A stretch of 64,000 nt of DNA, taken from assembly GCA_947568835.1 (NCBI GenBank), contig OX387603.1, positions 17,012,651-17,076,650 on the forward strand, given 5' to 3'. Origin of the DNA: Protonemura montana. Lineage: Eukaryota; Arthropoda; Insecta; Plecoptera; Nemouridae. Within the stretch, counting starts at the first letter, position 1. Every line of letters begins with the position of its first letter. Under the pieces are notes generated by a model. That model saw nothing but the letters and a program-made list of their open reading frames with translations. It did no database searches and was not told the origin of the DNA. Positions 1 to 11,101 of the stretch are shown here, in pieces. The position numbers and the translations under genes were made by a program.

Positions 1-2634
1 TGTAAAAGCTAACACACCTATGACCAACAACTAAGAAGGAACATGTAGGCAAGCAAAGACAGCACGGTTCATCTATACGCTTCTACCTATTCCACGGTTC
101 TACTGACAGAGTTTTCACCACTAAGGAGGCTGGAACCTCGTTTTTCAGAAGAACGAACAACGAAACAGAAAAACGATCTTCCAGCCTCCTTGGTCTACAA
201 CACAGTCTTGATTGGCAGTTTGTACTGACTAGATGTCAACCGCTCATCTTGAGTTGGTTATTAAGTCTCATTTCATTCTAACAATGCAATCATAACGTCA
301 CGCTCGTCGAGCACAATCACGTCGTCCGTGAGAAATGTAATTAATTATGGGATCTTTCAAACAACTCCACGCACCTCACATTGAAAAGAAGTTTGCCTTT
401 TTTCCGTTTTGGGCATTTATAAGCGTTTTGCGATTTTCATAATAACATCTCTTACAGTCCTAATAAACCATGTAAACGTGATTAACTACATTATTATAGA
501 GTGTGCTCGAAACTAAAATTAAATTTTGAAGCACACATTTTCGATCGCCTTAATGTCTTCTCAGAAAAAAAAAAGAATATAACCTGTTTTCACCCGACGT
601 AATAAAACAATCTAGTGCCTTTTCTGACGTCGAACGAGACTGCTCGAGGTAGGGTCCAGTGGCGTAGTGTCCTGAAGCGTTTCTTATGAAATCCTGAGGG
701 CAACTACCCCGAAATATTCACCTAAATCGTTATTTATTGATCATCGTAAAATAAACAATCTTACCGATGTGATGACACCAAATCGCGCAGCCATTACTTA
801 CTAGCAATTGTTTTAAATCTCAGCCAATATTATATCATCCAAAGATTATTTGTTTGTATTGATTTATCTTTAGCCATCGTAAGTAAATTCACGGAATAAT
901 CACAGATTCCCCACAACCTTGAGGAAATAAGTACGAAACATGCATAATTTTGGAAGATTTTGTAGGACCATTGCCATATGCGGTCCAAACCATAGTATAT
1001 CACAAAATGAAAGAAAAAAAAAAAAGTTTGTTTGTGAAATTCACCCAGCAGTTTAGTCCACTGAAGAGCAAAATGTGTAAGTATGAAATTTAAGACCAAT
1101 TGTCCACCAAAACCATACCATGCGGGGGCGGGCTTCCACACCGCTCGCCACAAAACAATCCGTCTGAGATATTACCGCACAATTAAAGTTCACGCCAATT
1201 CGGCGAACTCACGACCACACAGCCTCACAGGGCGGCGGCTCTAGTTTGCATAATAGCGATCAGATCGCGTCATGATCAAGGTCATTTCAGCGCGGAGAAT
1301 CCGCAAACCGAGAAATTGACATTACACTTCGGCCGTGATTCACAGAACAGACATTATGCGCAGTCATCGTCCTTGCGTCTACAGATTCGCGGATAAAGAG
1401 GGAAGCACTGCAGGCACGCGCATTAGGAATTACCACTCCAATCCTGCAGGATCATTTGAGTCGGACTTACATCCGGCTGTGCCATTTCTTTTTGCTCTTA
1501 CTTGAACAGGGAGTTGTACTAAATGGCAAGGCTACAAGTGAAATATTCTTGCTTTTATTGCATGAGTTATTTATAGATTTCAATTGAAAACTAATTTTTA
1601 AGAGGCAGCTTGCTCAGGGCATTTACAAAGAAACCGAATTAATTCCAGTTTATCAATTTACATTTTTTATGTCTTCTACCTCCGCCTATACCTGAAATGC
1701 ATTTGATTTGTGCCAAGTGGTCAGCTAAACGCCTTATGCGTCTTTCATTGATTGACGTTAGAGAGGATCCCTCTTTCGCTTTGAACAAACACTAAACGTA
1801 GCAACTCCTCCCTAACGTGTGAAGCAAGCTAGCTAAACGCCTCCACCTCACTAAATATGACACATAGCTAGAGACAGCGACGACGTGGGGAAATCTCTTT
1901 GTGGGTCACAAGCCTTGAGAAATGCCGAGAGCTAGGAAATGTTATCGAATGATATACATATTCATAGTGTATATTAATATGGATAGACGAGATCAATATG
2001 CATCAGGTAGATCAATATGCATTAGTCATGGCAATAAACATTGTAATGGTTGTTAGGAGCGTGTTAATTTTGTCGCGAGCTAGCGAATGATGTAATGAAA
2101 GTCTCGTGGCTATTCCAGAGAGCGGGCAGCGTTGTCTGACGCCCGTGTGACAGTGACATTTGCTCGCGATTTACATCCTGCAGTTGCATGCCGTTTCTTG
2201 GCGTGTCTTGGCTTGAAACAACTTAATTGTTTGCTAATAGATTTACGTGACGAGAATTGTCGTGTCTTTAAATTCCTTGTGGCAAAAAAAAAAAAAACAA
2301 TTCCCATACAATTTTTCGAATGAAATTGTTTCTTCTCTCTATACATTTAAGATATATGGATTTTAACTTTAAGTTTGTGGCAATGTCAACGAAAAATTGG
2401 AACTTTCAGTTACAACAATTCCCAGCGCAAGGGTGCGATATGAATTTTTAAACCTGCTACTTATTTCTAATGTTCTTATTTTCTTTGCTTGCAAATCCAT
2501 TGAAAAATGGTCAGTCTATTTTTTGCCCATATCCAACCTCTGTCCAGCAAAATTGCGAGACAGATTATTAAAGTCATTTGAACCACTTTAATGGACACAA
2601 TCTCCCTTGCACCATCGTGCACATGCATATTTAC
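1..2634. other. Non-coding flank, no gene recognised
   Basis: This stretch is AT-rich with stop codons in all frames and only short spurious ORFs. I see no protease-domain exon here, although the clip-domain gene to the right runs in this direction and should continue leftwards. The only clear structure is the hairpin at 123-191, listed separately. A poly-A run lies near 2284-2297. Confidence 0.5.
123..191. repeat. Hairpin with 24-bp near-perfect stem (pre-miRNA-sized)
   Basis: Positions 123-146 and 168-191 are reverse complements over 24 bases, with only two adjacent mismatched positions in the middle, enclosing a 21-base loop. The arm starts AAGGAGGCTGGA. Size and shape are those of a miRNA precursor or a very short fold-back element. 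No flanking target duplication or second copy was seen, so the class is undecided. Confidence 0.55.
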
Positions 2635-3352
2635 CTGGTACCCTCGTGCGCGGTGGGCAACACACCCCCATCTGACCCTCGCTCAGCCTGCACGGTTGCC
2701 TGCGCAGCGCGGGCAGCTCCGTGTAGAACGTAATGCAGCGCACCAAGGGAACGCACGCGCCCGCCTCCCCTGCACTTGTAGCACACGGTGGCCCGCGCGG
2801 CGCAGTCTGTATATTGCGTCCGCCATCCTGTACGGCAGGTCGGAACAGCACCGTCGGACGCGGTTGTATCTGAACAGCGGGTTCTTGGGTGCCCCGCAAC
2901 TGCTCCTCTTGTTCCTGTGGCTGTTGGAACTGTTCGTCTGGCTCTTCCGTTCCCTGAAACTCTTCCTGCTGCTCTTGCGGCTGTTGGAATTGTTCGTCGT
3001 CCCCTTGGAACTGTTCTTCCTCTTGAGGCTGCTGAAACTGGTCTGCTGGACTCTGGAACTGCTCTTGCCGGAGCCCAGGAAACAAAGCGTCTTGCAGCTG
3101 CGTTTGCAACGACTGTCCGCCTTGCTGTGCGTTTTGTAGGTTGCGCAGAAGCTGATCCTGCTGCGCACGTAATGCTGCGCGTATGTTTCCTGGTGGAGCC
3201 GCCGAGAATTGTCTCCGTAGGCCAAGGAGCTGCGTGCGAAGCCCGTCCTCGCGGAACTGCTGCGTCTGCTGCCCTGGGAAAAACTGCGCGCTGAAAGAGA
3301 CCTGCGCGCGCGCGCCGGCCAGCAGCGCAGCGATTAGCAAGAGTACCTTCAT
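2635..3352 (-). CDS. Secreted Gln-rich clip-domain protein, first coding exon (partial)
   Basis: This exon encodes about 239 residues on the minus strand. The chosen start is the Met of MKVLLLIAALLAGARA, a textbook signal peptide; an in-frame Met further upstream would bury it. Next comes a Gln/Glu-rich region with a tandem repeat of the type DEQFQQPQEQ, about three copies of 16-20 residues. The exon ends with a clip domain carrying six cysteines: PCATSAGEAGACVPL, then C in LVRCITFY, PCRL and GVCCPP. Clip domains are arthropod modules usually placed before trypsin-like proteases in clotting and melanisation cascades. A good donor (CAG|GTAAAT) lies just left of 2635, leaving phase 1. No protease exon is visible in the remaining 2.6 kb, so the catalytic part either lies beyond a long intron outside the window or is absent. 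The clip call is firm; gene completeness is unknown. Confidence 0.8.
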
Positions 3353-5477
3353 GGTGCGCAGCGACAGCACAACTGACTGTCTGCGCCCGTTGCCCGCCAC
3401 TTCGATGACTGTCTGCAAGGACGCCCTGACGTCATAATGCGGCGACGGAGGGAGGGGATATGACGTATTTTTTGCATTAGGGTATGACTGCATTTTGGAC
3501 TGAAGTTGGTGCAGATTTTCTAGGAACGGCGGAAAGGTCTTCATTTACATCCTGATTTTTTGTCGATTTTAACAGTATCATTATATGTCGGTGTGTGTGT
3601 GAGTGTGTGGTTCCAATTGGACTCTCATAGTATTTATTCGTTATGTTCTTTAGATGTACGAAAAATGCCAGATCACTCTGTTACGGGAATAAAAATTTCA
3701 AACTATGTGCTCTGTTTAAAACTGTCTCTGGTTTAGGGGAGGAGGGGGTGTCTGGACTTTGGAGTTCGTTACAATTTGCGGCCATCCATGAACGGCAACA
3801 CCTCCCAGACAGCAAATACAAGGGTGCAACTAATAGTCTCAATCGCTACTAGCTTGCTTTGATTCTTCCGAAATCAGGAATTCCTTTGTGAAAGCTTTCC
3901 ACTTTGATACAAAGAAACCGATTATTTCTGCAAACTGCTTTTGATCTTGTCCATCGAGGCACGAGATATACGGATACCAAGTTTGCTCATTCTTCATTCC
4001 TTAAAGTAACAGGCCTTTTCTTGTCATCATCGTCCACATAATGCACCAAATGGCAAATACAGGCAAAATGCATCACTACAAGGGGCCCACTGGCATCAAT
4101 GCATCAGTAAGCATCTCATAACTGCACATTAATCAAAATTGCATCGACCAGGGCAGTTGCAATTGCGTTACAACACAAAAGGCACTGCGCTTTCGCTGAC
4201 TTGCCGGTAGACATATTTCTGGGCACAGCACGACTTTGTTTTGTTATATGGAAATGTCAAAATGAATCTCAATCAACGAGCACATGGTTTTAGGGGACAC
4301 ACCATGGACAAAGAGCTCTGTCCACTTCACACATGGCCTTTCTAATTTATGTTGTTTACTGTGCTCAGTGTCCGATAATAAAATGTATTGCCAGATTTGC
4401 CGTGAGCAGCGATTTATAAGACTGGACTATGATTATCTCATAAGGCGCTTGAGGAGATGGGACCTACTTACATATTACAACTTCGCAGAATAATTGTCAG
4501 GCCGGGAATATTTAGCCGGGATGTTTTGGGTCAAGTCAGTGGTCGAAACGTTGTCAAAGATCATAGACGAATACTCTTACTTTTATAGAATAATGTTCTC
4601 TTTAGCGGAACAAACCGACGATCTTATCGACACAAAACCGTGACAGCCTTTGAGAGTGGAGATGGCGAAATATGAGAGCAAAGCATTCGTTCTTTGTTTT
4701 TATCGATGTAATTTAATATCATCAAATAGGCACGAGCCGGGTGTCGCAATTTCGAAGAATAGGGTTTCCCAGAACTGATGGGTGGGTGGATAATGAAGGG
4801 GCATGGGTGTACTGTAGTTCCTAACCAGTTACTAGCCGCGAAAGCTGAAGGCATGAGGTGACACATTTATTCAAATCATTTGAGTCTGATAATAATGGTA
4901 ATTCAAATGCTATTAGGTAATTCTTTCACATGAGTTAGCTGAACTATTGGTTTTATTAGTTATTATGTGGTGTACAGCTAAACAAACTTTGCACACTTAT
5001 CTAAACAACGCTGATGGTGGGTATGATGACAAACATTAAGTTCAGGTAAAAGTGTCTATTTCGCGCGACAACATTATGTCTGATTTCGATTCTGCCGTAA
5101 TCTTTTTATAAATGTTAATCATATTCATGGTCATGATATTAATGGGGTTTATTTATCTATCAATCTCATCTGCTAAGAGTATTTCTTTGTCCCCACCCAC
5201 GCTTACTCGGAGGTGACATACCGGTATAACCAGCACGAAGTTCCTGCTGACGATCATCTAGTGTTGATGCTGGAGGATGGCGCCACTGTGCTGCCCCCCC
5301 CCCTTCCCCCCCTTCATCTAAGGTCACTAAAACCTTTGCTTCTGAGCTTGGGTTCCGGGATTAACTAGGGTTGGATTGTTGGGTATTCATAACTGTCGCC
5401 AAGATGGTAGCCCCCCGGGTACAGCTGACATTGAAGCTGTTTGCGCTCACTGGCCAAACGGTTGCTCTTATTTTTTA

Positions 5478-5620
5478 TGAGCGTAGCGAGCGAAACGAAA
5501 TCTTCAATTTCACATACCCCAGAAAAAAGTAACTTTTGTATTTTTTTATGTTTGTTTGTTTGCACTCTAGTGGCCAAATGCCTGCTCTGATTTGAACCAA
5601 ATTTGCAGATACGCAAAAAA
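5478..5620 (+). repeat. Dispersed repeat, copy 1
   Basis: The copy contains GAGCGTAGCGAGCGAAACGA, then AATCTTCAATTTCACATACC, a T-rich stretch, and CTCTAGTGGCCAAATGCCTG followed by a TTTGAACCAAATTT core. A second + strand copy lies at 9259-9400 and part of it lies on the minus strand at 6958-7058. It looks like an old interspersed element; the class is not determined. Confidence 0.55.
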
Positions 5621-6055
5621 AAACAGCCCGTGGGGTGCAACAGTCCGTATGGTCGTGTGGTTACTCCGTGCGGTCCATGTAGGGGGTATTGAGAGCGACT
5701 CTTGTTGAGTCCATGAGCCAAATCTCGTGTCATTTTCTTTATTTCCTTTCATGCATAGAAATTAAAATATGCATAAATACCCATATTTACAGCGTACCAT
5801 GCAGTCGTGATGGTTATGCTGTGCGGTCCAAGTTCGAAAGGCCCTAAGTACGAGTCCTGCTCATAAATTTTTCTTTTTTATTGCGAACAGCTGGCGTACG
5901 ATGATATATTTGATTAAAATTCTGAAAGGTGATTGCGTTGTTGTCGGTGAAGTCGAATTTATCGTGAAGAGAGTTTGAGTCCGATCAACGGTGAAACGTG
6001 GTTCACAACGTTCACAGGTTCACAACGTGAACCTCCCCCTGAGCCAGAGCTCGTG

Positions 6056-6125
6056 TGGTCGTGCGGTGTAAGGCTGAAATCCTGAAGTATCGGGTTCGAA
6101 TTCCATCTCCGCCACCAAGGAGGAT
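6056..6125 (+). repeat. tRNA-like SINE fragment
   Basis: The sequence has an A-box-like TGGTCGTGCGG and a near-consensus B box (GGGTTCGAATTCC), ending in CCGCCACCA. No partner for a proper 7-bp acceptor stem is present at the 5' side, so this is not a working tRNA. A similar degraded copy appears near 5797-5865. It is most likely a tRNA-derived SINE head. Confidence 0.45.
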
Positions 6126-6297
6126 TTCACTTTTGCACTTTCTTTGAGTACACTCCACTCATTTTGGGTACATGTTCTACACTCATCCTCTAAGCCAGAT
6201 ACGGATAATGGTAATGTTAAATCACAGATATGATAATGGTAAATGTTCTTATTACTGATATTTTAGTTCAAAATTTTACTCTACGTTTAAATCCACT

Positions 6298-6345
6298 TGG
6301 CCCCTTGCCAAAAAATTGCGTCGTTAAACATCACAAATCAAATGA
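6298..6345 (+). repeat. Isolated SINE/LINE 3' tail
   Basis: The segment GCGTCGTTAAACATCACAAA matches the 3' tail of the 5S-derived SINEs elsewhere in this window (46.5 kb and, on the minus strand, 12.74 and 59.22 kb) but has no 5S head. It could be a truncated SINE or the end of the partner LINE that shares the tail. Confidence 0.5.
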
Positions 6346-6533
6346 AACCAGCAGCAGCAACTTGTAGTGCACCTGCGTACCGCGGGGCTACCTACACGAA
6401 AGGCTGACACCGGCTCGGCTTAGAGAGCCGACTGAAAACTATCTAAAACTAAGACCGAAAAGTGTCTTTTGGTACCAGGCGCGCAGCCGACGGAAGAGTA
6501 TCGCTGCAACAGAGTCCGTGTGACGTCACACGA

Positions 6534-6591
6534 CATGTGCTCGGTCGATCCCGCCTTCCCGCCATGTGCTCGATCGATCCCGCCTTGCCGC
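6534..6591 (+). repeat. Two tandem 29-bp units beside a CRE-like palindrome
   Basis: Two adjacent copies of CATGTGCTCG(G/A)TCGATCC plus a CCGCCTT(C/G)CCGC end occupy 6534-6562 and 6563-6591. Directly upstream, 6517-6532 is the perfect palindrome CGTGTGACGTCACACG, which contains a full CRE (TGACGTCA). No gene start is visible nearby. Confidence 0.6.
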
Positions 6592-6957
6592 CATTGATCA
6601 ACACATGCTCGGCTCCTATTGGCTGACGGGTTTTCGAAGTGCATTAATGTGATAAGAGCAATGGCTGCCGGCCGCTCAACAAAAAGGTTTTGATTACAGG
6701 CGACTGTAGACTGAACCGTCTGAAATAGCTTACATATTACTAACCGTTGAGTTTATATCTCCCTATAACTGCTCAACGCAATTAAGTTGTGATGTAGGTA
6801 GATGAGCTTATTTTATTTTGATCTTTTTTCCTAAACTACATCTGCGAATTTCAAAAGCATTAAGTTAATTTATAAAATATGAAAAATGTTGGAAGTTTTG
6901 AATAGTTACACAACTAATCGAACGATTTCTCTAAAAAATATTCAGTGGGTTTAAGTT

Positions 6958-7058
6958 GTGTACACCAAAAAGTGCTCTGGAAATTTGGTTCAAATCGGAG
7001 CAGGTTTTTAGCCGCTATGAGCCCAAAAAAACACACAGACACACACTCAAAAAGTCTG
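6958..7058 (-). repeat. Dispersed repeat, inverted partial copy
   Basis: Read on the minus strand, this segment repeats the TTTGAACCAAATTT core and the CCTGCTC(C/T)GA context found at 5565-5615. It marks the same interspersed family in the opposite orientation. Confidence 0.45.
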
Positions 7059-7376
7059 TGTATAGGTAGGTATGTTTAAGTTTCTGCAGTGGTTATTTTG
7101 GGCGTACGCTCACCTACGCGCCGCGTACCCACCTATTTTGATGGGTACGCGCCGCGTACCCACCTTTTCTTGCAATAATGAACGTCGATCAGTCATTCCG
7201 GGAAAAGTTTGGTCTACTCTACATTTAAATTCAAGAAACACATGTTATTTTTATGTGTTAGTGAAAATTTTATTTGGAAATGGTATTCAGCTGAATGTTA
7301 TCATTCTGAAAAATAAATGCCAAATACACTAGCTCATAATTATGACTTAGCTTAGCTAACCTCAGTAACGCTATAG

Positions 7377-7414
7377 CTATACCCTTCGTCAGGCAGCGCC
7401 GACAAAGGGTATAG
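7377..7414. repeat. Short hairpin
   Basis: CTATACCCTT at 7377-7386 pairs perfectly with AAGGGTATAG at 7405-7414. The stem continues inward through GTC/GAC after one mismatch, around the loop AGGCAGCGCC. No gene context explains it. Confidence 0.5.
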
Positions 7415-7651
7415 AGAGAGAGCATAGAAATGGTTCAATGTTTTAAATGATAAATTCCCAGTAATTTTAGCCGCATTTATCTGGTACCTACTACAGTTTC
7501 AAGATACACACATACACTGTTATCAACTATTCAAAACATCCCTCTAAAACACACTAGTGCCAGCTCAGTATTCAAAGTTTAGCGCATGAGAGTGCTTGCT
7601 ATTTCATTAGCATTCATTTCATTAGCACCATAGTTTGTGTTGAGTGTAGTA

Positions 7652-8692
7652 ATGTCGTCAGGAAAGCGTGGAAGGGACAGCAAAAGCTCATTGGGTCCAC
7701 TTTCTAAATAAAAAATTACGTCATTCTTTTGTAAAACAACTAAACCCAGTGAAGAGGCTGCAAGTTCTTCGCTATCGGTGGACCCTTTTGTTCCGGAGAC
7801 AGCAGAGGGAGTGATCGCCGTCGACGATTGCATATCTTTAGATGGTAAGATGCATTTATTTTAGTTTGTTTACCAATTACCCAAGAGTCGAGGAAGAATA
7901 TCCTTGGGAAATAATATTTATTCCACTGCAGGAAACAGCGACGCAATTCTTCTCGCAGAAGGTGTCAGTAGTAATAATCAATCGGATGATGATAGCATGG
8001 ACGAAACTGATCTCCCGGACGGTTGGAATGCCACTCAGAAAGCTGAATTCCAAGAAAAAAATCCGTGGCTGCAGTTGCGAGGAAAGTTCCTCTCCTGTTC
8101 GTCATGCAAACAGGTCAGCACCCTTGGTGCATCGAAAACTGCAGGCATGAAATTGTCCGAAGAGTGGGTTCGTGAAACCATAACATCGAACGGGTCCACT
8201 ACCAGCGAAATACAAAAGTCCCTGCGAAGTAAAATATGCAAACACCGGACATCGAAGTCACACCTTGCTGTCGTGGAGATGTTGTTGATTAAAGAGAAGA
8301 ACGTATTGGAAACAACTGTTGCAGACAGCCTCAGAAATTATCACGCTACAACGGAAAGGATATTTCGCACAGCTTATAAACAAGCTAAATTGAACAGACC
8401 GTTTCTAAACTTTGAGTCCGAGATTGATTTACAGAGATTAAATGGTCTCGATATGGGAAGGATCCTGCACTCAAATATAGCATGCTCTAATATCACGGAA
8501 CACATATCGTATGAAATGCGAAAGAGTTTGGTTGAACAGATCATTAAGACTAAACCTAAGATTGGTTTGATAATTGATGAAGCAACTGCTGAAAACAAAT
8601 GCAGTGCTCTCATTGTCTTCTTACGTCTTCAGCTCGACGACATGTCAGCTCCTGTCAATGTTTTCGTAGACTTGGTGGAGCTTGATGATTGA
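7652..8692 (+). pseudogene. hAT transposase-like (KIAA1586/ZMYM6-type) fragment with in-frame stop
   Basis: Exons 7652-7844 and 7932-8692 join in frame across a GT-AG intron. The first exon begins MSSGKRGRDSKSS but is broken by a TAA at 7709-7711, after which the same frame stays open. The second exon encodes a TTF/BED-like zinc-binding region (WLQLRGKFLSCSSC, later SKICKHRTSKSHL) and the beginning of a hAT RNaseH-like core with LIIDEATAENKCSALIVFLR. It stops at 8690-8692, far short of a full transposase, and an AATAAA follows at 8724. I read it as a decayed or truncated hAT gene. A shortened host-adopted protein using a later start is the less likely alternative. Confidence 0.7.
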
Positions 8693-9258
8693 TATTTTGA
8701 TAAAATGTTGTTTTGTTCCAGAAAATAAAAGTGTTCCATAAATTTGTGATTAAAAAACTGTATATATTTTTCAATCAACTGTGACTCAGGACTCGCTATC
8801 CTCCTATCATCGACATCATCCTACCGGAATTTTCTTTGCTTCAAGAAATGGTTTTTCGCCTTTTGGCTCAGCTTCCTCCCTCCCTCCACCCCCCCCCCCC
8901 CCCAACCTCACCCAATAAAAAACACGATACAGAACAGCACCTGAATTCAATGGAGAGCGTACCCACCTTTTTCGTTACAAATTAACCACTGAGTTTCTGG
9001 GTATGTGACATGAAAGATTTCGTTTCACTTTCTTCGCTTATCAATTAAAAGTCAATCTATGAATAGTAAATGATTGAATACAACACGGCCTTGCAACGCA
9101 ATTTGAGTTTCATTGTAGATGAGCGCAGTTTGTTCTGTAATCCTTTATTTTTCTTGGGAAACCTTTGGTATGTTGCTTTTTGTTCATTGGATTTTTGTTC
9201 AAATTTGTAAAACCACTGTCATAGAACTATAAAAAAGTGATACCAATGTTGACTATTT

Positions 9259-9400
9259 CCGTTGTTGATGACTATAGCGAGTGAAGCGAGATCTTCAATT
9301 TTACTTACCCCCATAAAATAAAGATTGTGTGTGTGGGTGTGTTTTTTGTGCGTTTTTCTTTGTTCGCGTTCGCACTTTCGACTCTAGCGGCCAAACGCTT
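9259..9400 (+). repeat. Dispersed repeat, copy 2
   Basis: The copy starts with ATAGCGAGTGAAGCGAGATC, then TTCAATTTTACTTACCCCCA, and later has GACTCTAGCGGCCAAACGCT. It matches the copy at 5478-5620 block by block. Confidence 0.55.
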
Positions 9401-9926
9401 GAAAATACACTTCACAAAAACACGTGTCTTGACTTGCGAGGCTGTTTAAAAAATCGGAAAGCCCGTTATTTGGATTGACTGCTATAAGGCAGATCTTAAA
9501 ATGAAATTGGCCTTACAGAGGTCCATATGACGACAAGACAAATGCCACTGCGTATCTACTTTGTTATTAGTGAATCAGGTAACGAAAAATTATCAACACA
9601 TGAACCTCAAATAAAGCTGTCAGTGCAGAAAATATAGACGGGAAATTCACATTTTGGAACCGAAAAGAACCCTTTAAAACCGCAACGAAACCCTTATTGT
9701 ATTAAGGTCCGGTTTTACCAAAATCTCGCCTCCTAGTTGAAGTGCTAGTTGAAACTATTGCCATAATGGCTTCCAATCACATGAAGTGAAATTCTGATTT
9801 TTCTGTGAGCTAGAGATTCAACTTATAGTTAACCATTTTGGTTCAAATCCAACCTAAGTAGACTCCCTCACCTTTGTTAAAAAAAAATATAAGATAATCT
9901 TCCAGTAAAAATCACGAAATAAGAAG

Positions 9927-9998
9927 ATTTCATCTCGTATAGGCATGGTGGTTAGCCACTATAGTATAGCTAACCACCATGGCCATTTTATATGAAAC
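9927..9998. repeat. Fold-back, 13-bp perfect core stem
   Basis: CATGGTGGTTAGC at 9944-9956 is exactly complementary to 9969-9981 around a 12-base loop. Pairing continues outward with mismatches to about 9927 and 9998 (TTTCAT on both arms). The size fits a miRNA precursor or a tiny fold-back element. Confidence 0.5.
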
Positions 9999-11101
9999 CC
10001 TTTTCATATTCTAGACGATTTTTTTAATGTTTAGTGCTGGATTCCTCGTTCCAATGCATATTATGAGTGACACAGTTACTTCTTACTCTCCCCCTTATTC
10101 ACTTGCAATCACTTTGATGAAGACTTGTTCTGCGTTGGCTACATTCTATACGGTAACATAATCAAATTTTCCATTTCATCATATAATTATTGGTTTCAAA
10201 ACATAAACTCTGCATATCCTAAGCAAAAAAAATCTGCATCTTGAGATCACGTCTTAAAAATTATTTTATAACACTGTTCAATGGAAACGAGAAATTGTAC
10301 CGCTGCAAACCTTCATTAAAGCGACTGGAATTTGGAGGTCTTTTTGATAACCGTGTCTCATATTGACTTATTACAGTGCGTTAATTTTATTTTTCAATGT
10401 AATTTTACAAAGCAAGACAGGTTTCGCAAGCATATTATAGTGTGCCATACATTTGCCGTAAATGTCCATAATTATTGCATCAATATGTACAGCTGTAAAT
10501 GTTTAGCTTAACTAAACCTCAGAATTATAAACAGTTGCTGCAACGGATGCTGTAAATGCAAATTTTCTTGTAAGTTTTTATTAATAATTCCTCTTAATCT
10601 TATATTTGTACAGGTGCGAAGAGTCGATCACTCATAACTAGCTTGAATGATTGCAACAATAATTAGAGTAGAGTGTATATGCATAATATTTATGTATAAA
10701 TAATTATTAGACAATTAAAAATTATATTAACCATTAATCATATGAACAAAAAATTGACAGCGGGCCCAAATGGAGATCAGAATCTCACTAACGCTTGCCA
10801 GAAAATAAAATAGGTCCTATTAATATTTAGGCTCAACATCTTCACCCTAGATGGCGCTGATAGCGCAACAGTGCCGGATATGAAGTTATCGATGCAAAAA
10901 TCGTTATTAAATATTCAATGTATTAATTAAACGAAAACTAAGCACCACGTCGTATTAGAAAAAATTTGTATTTGTACAGATAGAGAGAAATTTTCTTCTA
11001 TGTAGATACGAGTGTTAATAATTATATTTTTAAATGGTTGACACTCGTGTGCATTAACTGTGTTCCATGTTGTAGGTTCGTACCGAAATATGCCATATGG
11101 T

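Larger units (their letters stand above)
3353..7651. other. Intergenic repeat-rich region
   Basis: No gene is recognised. The region holds several dispersed repeats listed separately: a shared repeat at 5478-5620 (inverted partner at 6958-7058), tRNA-like fragments near 5800-6125, a SINE-type 3' tail at 6298-6345, a duplicated 29-bp unit next to a CRE-like palindrome at 6517-6591, and GC-rich palindromes near 7100-7161. Short ORFs here lack conserved motifs and splice context. Confidence 0.5.
8730..11101. other. Non-coding region with poly-C tract and fold-back
   Basis: No gene is recognised. It includes a poly-C run at about 8889-8904, the second copy of the dispersed repeat (9259-9400) and the hairpin at 9927-9998. 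The remainder is AT-rich without long ORFs. Confidence 0.5.

Noticed and set aside
2591-3294. Long plus-strand ORFs opposite the clip-domain exon
   Set aside because: Shadows of the Gln-rich repeat, giving Leu/Val-rich nonsense proteins without splice or start context.
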